Assembly: GCA_902491565.1 (NCBI GenBank)
Contig: CABUIE010000006.1
Location: 59,748 to 123,747, forward strand
Direction: 5' to 3'
DNA length: 64,000 bases
DNA from: an uncultured Collinsella sp.
GTDB lineage: Bacteria > Actinomycetota > Coriobacteriia > Coriobacteriales > Coriobacteriaceae
In this document: piece by piece, positions 58,383 through 64,000 of the stretch
How the letters are laid out: every line of letters begins with the position of its first letter
How positions within the stretch are numbered: position 1 is the first letter of the stretch
Notes under the pieces: model-generated
Told to the model about the DNA's origin: nothing
What the model saw: the letters and a program-made list of their open reading frames with translations, nothing else
The model's database searches: none
Position numbers and translations under genes: made by a program

Positions 58383-59498
58383 CTACATCTCCTCCTTCAC
58401 CAGCGCGGCAAACGCGGCCAGCACCTCATCGTTTTCCTGCGGGGTGCCTACGGTAATGCGCAGACAGTCCGCGAGCCCCGGCGCGTAACTAAAGTCGCGC
58501 ACCAAAATCGAATACTCGTCGCGCAGACGCTCGCGCACGCGCGTGGCATGCGGCGTGCGCACAAGCACAAAGTTCGCCGCGCTCGGCCACGCCTCCACGG
58601 GCAGACCCTCGGCAGCCATTGCGCGCAGGGCACACAACTCGCGCTCGCGCTCGGATGCGACCTGTGCCACCACGGGCGCGTACGCATCGCGGGCACGCAC
58701 GCAGGCAAGCGCCGCCGCCTGGCTCAACACGTTGACCGAATAGATCTGGCGAATCGCCGCGAACACGTCGATGACCTCGGGCGCCGCGATCACATAGCCC
58801 AGGCGCGTGCCGGCGGCGCCGAACGCCTTGGACAGTGTATGCAGAATCACCAGGTTAGGATGCTCGGCAATAAGGCCTTGCGCCGTAGTTGCCGCGCCAA
58901 ACGAATCGTCGGCAAACTCAACGTAGGCCTCGTCGACCATGACCATGCCGGGGCACGCATCGCACAGCGCCGCGACAAAGTCGAGCGGCGCCACGTCGCC
59001 CGTGGGATTGTTGGGCGAGGTCACGATCGCCAGGTTGCACTCGGGTGCGGCCGCAAGCACCGCCGCCTGGTCGAACTCAAAAGTTGCCGGGTCGCGCCAC
59101 ACGTCGCGCACCTCGGTCTGACAGAGCGACGCAAAGAACGCGTACTCGCTAAAGCACGGCGGGCAGTTGAGCAGGATCCGCCCCGCGCCGCCAAACGCCA
59201 GCAGGAAGTTATAGAGTAGCTCGTCGCCGCCGTTGCCCACGCAGATGTTCTCGCGCGTCACGCCATGCCAGGCAGCAAGCTCGTCGCGCAGGTCGTTGGA
59301 CATGGGATCGGGATAGCGGTTGAGCGGTGCGGCAGCCAAGGCCGCATCAACCGCCTCGCGCACGCCGGCCGGCACGGGATAGGTGTTCTCGTTGGCCGAA
59401 AGATTGATGCGCGTGGGCGTAAAGTTGGGATCGTAGGGCTCGATGCCGGTCAAGTAGGGCTGGACGAGCTCCTTCATGCGCGGCGTGAGTTCGGCCAT
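58383..59498 (-). CDS. hisC: Histidinol-phosphate aminotransferase
   Basis: Seventh step; PLP-dependent transamination with glutamate. The 371-residue protein has LSANENTYPVP, SPNNPTGD, the PLP-binding DEAYVEF, and the Schiff-base Lys in LHTLSKAFGAAGTRLGY. ATG 59498 has GGAGG 6 nt upstream and starts 1 bp after the hisD stop. Confidence 0.95.
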   Translation of the reverse strand: MAELTPRMKELVQPYLTGIEPYDPNFTPTRINLSANENTYPVPAGVREAVDAALAAAPLNRYPDPMSNDLRDELAAWHGVTRENICVGNGGDELLYNFLLAFGGAGRILLNCPPCFSEYAFFASLCQTEVRDVWRDPATFEFDQAAVLAAAPECNLAIVTSPNNPTGDVAPLDFVAALCDACPGMVMVDEAYVEFADDSFGAATTAQGLIAEHPNLVILHTLSKAFGAAGTRLGYVIAAPEVIDVFAAIRQIYSVNVLSQAAALACVRARDAYAPVVAQVASERERELCALRAMAAEGLPVEAWPSAANFVLVRTPHATRVRERLRDEYSILVRDFSYAPGLADCLRITVGTPQENDEVLAAFAALVKEEM

Positions 59499-59499
59499 G

Positions 59500-60936
59500 T
59501 TAGACCTCCTCGCCGGTCGCGCCAGCGGCACCGCCTGCAGCCGCCGCCAGGTCCACGCCCTCAGCAACCGTCGCCACGGCGTCGCCCGGCCAGGCGACCT
59601 TGGTCAGGTCGGCCGCAGCCAGTGACTCGGCACTCACGGCATCCTCGCCCTGCTCCAGCACGCGACGACGCAGGGCAGCAGAAAGCGCGTGCGCCCACAG
59701 GCCCTCGGCCTCGGCTAGACGCTGTGTGGCAGGAGCGTCGGAGAGCAGGCCCTCGGGCGTATAGCAAATGACGCTCGAGCGCTTGACGAACTCCTCCACC
59801 GAAAGCGGGTTGGAGAACATGGCGGTGCCGCCGGTCGGCAGCGTGTGGTTGGGGCCGGCGACGTAATCGCCGAGCGGCTCGGAGCTCCAGGCGCCCACAA
59901 AGATGGCGCCGGCGTTGCGGATGCCGCCGAGCAGGCCCATAGCATCCTTGCAGTGCAGCTCAAGGTGCTCAGGCGCCACGGTGTTCACGGCCTCGACGGC
60001 GGCGGCCATATCGGCAGCCACCACGATGGTGCCCTCGTTGTCCAGCGAAGCACGGGTAATCTCGGCGCGCGGCGACTGCGCCACTAGAATGTCGATGCCA
60101 GCCTCGACCTCGCGCGCAAACTGCTCGTCGCAGGTCACCAGATAGCAGGCAGCGAGCGGATCGTGCTCGGCTTGGGCCATCAGGTCGGCCGCAACCACCA
60201 TGGGCTTGGCCGTGGCATCGGCCAGCACGCAGACCTCGGAGGGGCCAGCGACCATGTCGATTCCCACGTCGCCCGAGACAATCTGCTTGGCCGCGGCGAC
60301 AAAGGCGTTGCCCGGGCCGGTGATCTTGTCGACGCGCGGAATGGTCTCGGTGCCGTACGCCAGCGCGGCCACGGCCTGAGCGCCGCCCACCATATAAATC
60401 TCGTCCACGCCACCGAGCTTTGCCGCGGCAAGCGTGTACGGGCTGATCAGGCCATCCTTTTGAGGCGGGGTCACCATGACCACGCGCTTGACGCCGGCGA
60501 CCTTGGCGGGAATGGCGTTCATGAGCACCGTGGAGGGATACTGCGCGCGACCGCCCGGCACATAGATGCCAGCCGCCGCGAGCGGGGTCACCTTAACGCC
60601 GAGTATCGTGCCGTCCGGGCGCGTGGTAAACCAGCTCTGCTCGACCTCGCGCTGGTGGAACTCACGAATCTGGCGTGCAGCCTTCTCGAGCGCCGCGACA
60701 AAAGCGGGATCGAGGCCTTCGAGCGCGGCATCGATCTGCTCCTGCGGCAAGCGGAAGCTCTGCAGCTCGACACCGTCAAAACGCTGACAGTAATCGCGCA
60801 CCGCGGCATCGCCGTTGGCACGCACGTTGGCCACGATATCGCGGGCGGCGTCGACGATGTTTTGCGGCAGCACGCCCTTGCGGTTGAGCTGGTTGGTAAC
60901 GAGGCGCTCACCGGGAGCAAGCTTGATGGTCTTCAT
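59500..60936 (-). CDS. hisD: Histidinol dehydrogenase
   Basis: Last two steps: histidinol to histidinal to histidine with two NAD and zinc. The 478-residue protein has VPGGRAQYPSTVLMNAIPAKVAGV, GPGNAFVAAAKQIVSGDVGID, GPSEVCVLAD, LMAQAEHDP, APEHLELH and GPNHTLPTGG. A roughly 40-residue Ala/Gly-rich tail beyond the usual 430-440 is present (QGEDAVSAESLAAADLTKVA and on). It follows hisZG after 105 bp. Confidence 0.95.
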   Translation of the reverse strand: MKTIKLAPGERLVTNQLNRKGVLPQNIVDAARDIVANVRANGDAAVRDYCQRFDGVELQSFRLPQEQIDAALEGLDPAFVAALEKAARQIREFHQREVEQSWFTTRPDGTILGVKVTPLAAAGIYVPGGRAQYPSTVLMNAIPAKVAGVKRVVMVTPPQKDGLISPYTLAAAKLGGVDEIYMVGGAQAVAALAYGTETIPRVDKITGPGNAFVAAAKQIVSGDVGIDMVAGPSEVCVLADATAKPMVVAADLMAQAEHDPLAACYLVTCDEQFAREVEAGIDILVAQSPRAEITRASLDNEGTIVVAADMAAAVEAVNTVAPEHLELHCKDAMGLLGGIRNAGAIFVGAWSSEPLGDYVAGPNHTLPTGGTAMFSNPLSVEEFVKRSSVICYTPEGLLSDAPATQRLAEAEGLWAHALSAALRRRVLEQGEDAVSAESLAAADLTKVAWPGDAVATVAEGVDLAAAAGGAAGATGEEV

Positions 60937-61041
60937 ATCGGTATCCCCTATCGGTCGAGGTTGTGTTCGAAAAACGAGAGGCCGGGCGGCGGCGCCAATC
61001 GGCCCGCAGCCCAGACGTTGGGACGCCCGTGCGTGCTCGCG

Positions 61042-62757
61042 CTATTGTGCCGAGCCCGCAACGGGCTCAAAATGCTTGTCCTTCACGGCCGCTGCCAAGC
61101 GATCTGCCAGATTGCGCACGCGCGGATCCAGGCGCGCAGCACCCGGGTTGACGAAGAAGCGGGCCGTACAGTCCATAATGCGACCGGTGATGACCAGGTC
61201 GTTGTCGCGCAGCGTGGCGCCCGTGGCGGTAATATCCACGATGCGATCGGTCATGCCGACGATGGGGCCCAGCTCGATGTTGCCGTGCAGCGAAACGATG
61301 TCCGCGTTCACGCCTCGCTCGGCATACCAGGCACTCGCGATGCGCGGATACTTGGTGGCCACGCGAAGCGACCCGCGGCGAGCATAGTTGCGCTCGGCCT
61401 GACCGGCGTGCCGTGCGGGCTCCGCCTCGATAAAGGTGCACAGGCCATAGCCCAGGTCGACCAGCTGCAGCAGGTTGAGGTCTGCCTCGATGAGCGAGTC
61501 CCAGCCGCAGATGCCGCAATCGGCACCGCCGCAACCCACAAAGGCAGGCGCATCGCTGGGACGCACGATGACAAATTCGATATCGCCGACCGCGCCCTCG
61601 CCGGCACGCGTGTCGCGGCCGCGCACGATCAGGTGACGGCCGGGGTCACGCAGCTCGGAGACGTCCAGGCCCGCGGTCTCAAGCACGTCGAGGGTATCGG
61701 CCTTGAGCGAACCCTTGGGCACGGCGATACGCAGCGGCCCCTCGGCGCCACGGCCCACGGCGTGGTCGCCATCGGAAGCGGCGTCCTCGGCCGAGGTGCG
61801 CACGGCCTCCAGACGCTCGAGCGAAAAGGCGAAGCCCGCCGCCGGCACCTCGATACCGTCGCCAAATGCGCCGGTAAAGATGGAATCGTAGCGTCCGCCC
61901 GAACCGACCGGATCGGGCAGTCCGCCGGCATAGGCCTTAAAGACCAGGCCCGTGTAGTAATCGAAAGAGTTCATGATAGAGAAGTCGAACGACAGCACCT
62001 GGGCGTCCTCGGGTGCCAGGCCCTCGACCAGGGCACGCAGCTCGCGCGTCAGCGGCGCGACGATACCGGCGGCCTCCAGCAGCGCGTCCACGCGGTCGAG
62101 CACCTCGGCACCGCCGTGCAGACGCGGCAGCTCGCTAATGGCGGCCTTGACGGCATCGGACTCGACGCTTACCGCCACGCGGGCATCGAGGCCCACAAAG
62201 TCGTTGGCATGCACGCAGCGCAGGGCCTCGGCAGCCAGCTCACGATCCTCGCACGCCGCAAGCAGCTCCTTAAACGGACGCACGCTACCTGCGATAATGC
62301 GCGCATCGGGCAGCGCCAACTTGCGCACGGCCTCGGCCACGAGCGAGACAATCTCGACATCGCCCGCGGTATCGCCCGCGCCGATAAGCTCAAAACCCAG
62401 TTGCGTAAACTGACGCGAGCCGCCGGCATTGCGCTGACACTCGCGAACCACCGGCGCCTCATAGCGCAGGCGCAGCGGCAGATCGGCCGCGCGCATGCGA
62501 GTCGAAACCAGACGAACGATCGGCAGCGTGTTGTCGGGACGGACCACCAGCAGGCGACCGTCGTCATCAAAGAGCTTAAACGGCGTGTCCGCAATGCGAC
62601 CGCCCTCCTCAAGCGACCCCTTGTCCTCGAGCAGCGGCGTCTCGACCGGCAGGTAATGATGCTCCCTGAAGCAGCCCTTCACCGTCAGCGCAATCTCCTC
62701 GCGCGCCTGAGCCTCCTCGGGCAATATGTCCCGGAATCCCCACGGTGTGGCCGTCAT
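61042..62757 (-). CDS. hisZG: HisZ-HisG fusion (ATP phosphoribosyltransferase with regulatory domain)
   Basis: First step of histidine synthesis: ATP and PRPP to PR-ATP. The 571-residue protein joins two normally separate subunits. Residues 1-320 are HisZ, a catalytically dead HisRS-like domain (TPWGFRDILPEEA, RYEAPVVRECQR, GFELIGAGD, DYYTGLVFKAYAGGLPDPVGSGGRYDSI). After a linker (321-340), residues 341-571 are short-form HisG (LRIAVPKGSLKADTLDVLE, GWDSLIEADLNLLQLVDLG, VATKYPRIASAWYAERG, and the PRPP loop DITATGATLRDND). One open frame, no stop or frameshift. First gene of the operon. The short HisG needs HisZ for activity, so the fusion fixes 1:1 stoichiometry. Confidence 0.93.
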   Translation of the reverse strand: MTATPWGFRDILPEEAQAREEIALTVKGCFREHHYLPVETPLLEDKGSLEEGGRIADTPFKLFDDDGRLLVVRPDNTLPIVRLVSTRMRAADLPLRLRYEAPVVRECQRNAGGSRQFTQLGFELIGAGDTAGDVEIVSLVAEAVRKLALPDARIIAGSVRPFKELLAACEDRELAAEALRCVHANDFVGLDARVAVSVESDAVKAAISELPRLHGGAEVLDRVDALLEAAGIVAPLTRELRALVEGLAPEDAQVLSFDFSIMNSFDYYTGLVFKAYAGGLPDPVGSGGRYDSIFTGAFGDGIEVPAAGFAFSLERLEAVRTSAEDAASDGDHAVGRGAEGPLRIAVPKGSLKADTLDVLETAGLDVSELRDPGRHLIVRGRDTRAGEGAVGDIEFVIVRPSDAPAFVGCGGADCGICGWDSLIEADLNLLQLVDLGYGLCTFIEAEPARHAGQAERNYARRGSLRVATKYPRIASAWYAERGVNADIVSLHGNIELGPIVGMTDRIVDITATGATLRDNDLVITGRIMDCTARFFVNPGAARLDPRVRNLADRLAAAVKDKHFEPVAGSAQ

Positions 62758-62793
62758 CTGGTGAGCCTCCTCATGCTGTGTTTCATATAGAAC

Positions 62794-62823
62794 AGAAGAC
62801 CGGCATAGCTCCGCCGGTCTTCT
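62794..62823 (-). promoter_or_regulatory. Leader hairpin of the his operon
   Basis: 11-bp perfect stem AGAAGACCGGC/GCCGGTCTTCT (62794-62804 with 62813-62823), starting about 10 nt after a possible -10 box (TATGCT, 62833-62838). No strong U run follows. It may be the terminator of the gene upstream or a leader structure of hisZG. Confidence 0.45.
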
Positions 62824-62926
62824 GGGTACTTTAGCATACTAGAGTGTTTGCGGGGAAAATCCGTCGCAGCCGCTCACACCGTATTCATTTGGAAACATAG
62901 GGCAGATTGCCGCAGCCCAACCCCAC

Positions 62927-63763
62927 CTAGGCGCCAATCGCACGACGATACTCTGCCATTACCTGCGCATCGGCAGCTGCGGGGTCGGCGAAATAGCGCC
63001 AGTCATAGGTCTCGGCCGAAACAACTCCGCGATAGCCGCGCGCCACCAGCCTATCTAGGTCGGCGCGCATATCGCGGTCGCCGTCACCCCAGGCAAGATG
63101 CGTCGTGCCATCTGCCGCAACATCGACAAAATGCACGTGGGCGACATCATCGCCAAGTAGATCGAAATAATCGTCGATGGTATCCCCCGCCACCGCCATA
63201 GCGCCCATATCCAGACACGCCTTAAGTGCCGGATGATCAACTGCCTCGATCATGCGCTTCGTGTCGGTCGCCGAGTTCACGATTATCGACTCAACCGGCT
63301 GTAGGGCCTCGAGCACCAGCCGCACGCCGCGCTCTCCCGCATGCTCGGCAATCGCACGCAGCATCGAGGAGCTGCGACCCCACGCGTCCTCGATCGGCTC
63401 GTTCAAAAATGCCCAGCCGCTCGAAACCATGACCTGCTCGGCTCCAAGTTCCTCCGCAATATCAACAACGTTCTTAAAGTACGCGAGTGTGCGGGCACGC
63501 GCCTCATTCCCGCGCGCCGCGATATTCCACGGCTTGGGGTTGTTCTGTTCGGGACAAAGCCCCACAATCCGAATCCCATACCGCTGTGACAGCTCCCGCA
63601 CCTGCTCGAGCGAATCGTATCCATGGCAATCGACATACAGATGCATCGCCCCGGTCCAAAGCTCGCAACACGTATAGCCCGAGGCCGCTGCCGAAGAAAA
63701 GAATTCCTCAAGGTCAAAATAACGATGGCTGATATTCATGACGGCAAGCAGGGGGTAGCTCAT
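62927..63763 (-). CDS. Sugar phosphate isomerase/epimerase family protein
   Basis: A xylose-isomerase-like TIM barrel (AP endonuclease family 2 fold) of 278 residues. Metal-ligand positions: ELWTGAMHLYVD, the Glu in LVLEALQP, DMGAMAVAGD, HVHFVDVAADG and the Glu in VVSAETYDW. The substrate is unknown; the group includes inosose dehydratases and tagatose/psicose 3-epimerases. ATG 63763 has GGAGAG 5 nt upstream. It follows the SIS-type gene, which points to a sugar or sugar-amine pathway extending past the right edge. Confidence 0.85.
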   Translation of the reverse strand: MSYPLLAVMNISHRYFDLEEFFSSAAASGYTCCELWTGAMHLYVDCHGYDSLEQVRELSQRYGIRIVGLCPEQNNPKPWNIAARGNEARARTLAYFKNVVDIAEELGAEQVMVSSGWAFLNEPIEDAWGRSSSMLRAIAEHAGERGVRLVLEALQPVESIIVNSATDTKRMIEAVDHPALKACLDMGAMAVAGDTIDDYFDLLGDDVAHVHFVDVAADGTTHLAWGDGDRDMRADLDRLVARGYRGVVSAETYDWRYFADPAAADAQVMAEYRRAIGA

Positions 63764-63785
63764 AATTACTCTCCAACCTAAACGA

Positions 63786-63812
63786 GGCCCCGTTCCATAT
63801 AGGAGCGGGGCC
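63786..63812 (-). terminator. Hairpin after the SIS-type gene
   Basis: GGCCCCG pairs with CGGGGCC around TTCCATATAGGAG (which can extend the stem), 25 nt past the stop at 63837, with a weak T run (CTCGTTTAGG). Confidence 0.6.
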
Positions 63813-63836
63813 CAATTACACAAACGTTATTTGCTC

Positions 63837-64000
63837 TTAGTAGTCGAACTGGTGATAGTAGCGACGGTAGTTGAGGTTGTGCTTGGTGACCGTCTCGTAG
63901 TAAGCGGCAAGGCGATCGGTGATCAGCGAGGAGAGGATCCACGGGGAGACGATGACGCGGAACTCGTCGTCAAGGCCGGGGATCGCGAACTCGGCGGTGT
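63837..64000 (-). CDS. C-terminal end of a sugar isomerase (SIS domain), cut by the right edge
   Basis: Only the last 53 residues are visible. They end SLITDRLAAYYETVTKHNLNYRRYYHQFDY, much like the ends of SIS-domain sugar isomerases and fructosamine deglycases of the FrlB type, which finish with HPL-TRRYY-x-x-x-Y. With so little sequence the call is tentative. It is transcribed toward the epimerase-type gene. Confidence 0.55.
   Translation of the reverse strand, partial: TAEFAIPGLDDEFRVIVSPWILSSLITDRLAAYYETVTKHNLNYRRYYHQFDY

Noticed and set aside
61700..61800. HisZ and HisG as two genes with a missed stop or a frameshift
   Set aside because: Both domains lie in the same frame with no stop between them, and no ribosome site or ATG is well placed at the HisG start. 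A base error cannot be excluded without reads.
60163..62790. A very long plus-strand open frame (875 codons) across hisD and hisZG
   Set aside because: It lies fully opposite recognised his genes. High GC at third positions removes stops from the antisense frame. The translation has no known domain.

Overview
The window is a dense, GC-rich bacterial chromosome segment. Gene content and order suggest a gut member of the Coriobacteriia (Actinomycetota), most like Collinsella: a HisZ-HisG fusion, an enolase / FtsB-DivIC / Ppx block, TatA-TatC beside HypA-HypB, sugar PTS genes, an NhaA antiporter, and many palindromic intergenic repeats. The lineage is an inference from content; there is no rRNA gene here. 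I recognise about 63 protein genes (one cut by each edge) and one tRNA. I see no CRISPR array, prophage or transposase gene.

Layout. 1-5.2 kb: the start of a DegV lipid-binding protein, the ribosome hibernation factor hpf, a solute-binding lipoprotein, a nuclease-like unknown and comF. 5.3-8.8 kb: the tmk-holB-ricT operon. 9-17.6 kb: a zinc-ribbon membrane protein, topA, hypB-hypA, tatC-tatA, a STAS protein, a PLP aminotransferase and a small unknown. 17.9-21.6 kb: nhaA with a probable cation riboswitch leader, Mn-dependent pyrophosphatase and ROK glucokinase. 21.8-27.5 kb: a beta-glucoside PTS operon (GH1 enzyme, EIIC, EIIB, EIIA) with a divergent GntR/UTRA regulator, then manA. 27.8-38.2 kb: uvrD/pcrA, uppP, usp, a Bce/Gra-like two-component pair, an unknown, purH and an acetyltransferase. 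38.3-47.7 kb: a DUF2207 membrane protein, gluQ, a phosphoesterase, a DUF4342 protein with a second two-component system, an orphan galactitol-type EIIB with a VOC protein, and tRNA-Leu. 48-53.5 kb: ppx, divIC, eno, mazG, yfcE and a standalone LarC2 domain. 53.7-62.8 kb: a nearly complete histidine pathway, hisZG-D-C-B-H-A-F-I-E on the minus strand, with a PHP histidinol phosphatase converging on it. 62.9-64 kb: two sugar-isomerase-type genes.

How it works together. The PTS block would import and phosphorylate a beta-glucoside, GH1 would split it, and glucokinase and ManA feed the sugars into glycolysis, where enolase also acts. The histidine cluster plus the PHP phosphatase covers every step from PRPP and ATP to histidine.

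The most unusual content is intergenic. A 34-nt hairpin module recurs in two places. A 180-bp element has long terminal inverted repeats and a possible target duplication. Three convergent or tandem gene junctions carry long nested hairpins. At least four further palindrome families recur between genes. A tRNA-Leu is followed by broken copies of its own 3' end. Among proteins, the HisZ-HisG fusion, the lone LarC2 domain, the arginine-rich tail on RicT and the nuclease-like unknown next to comF stand out.
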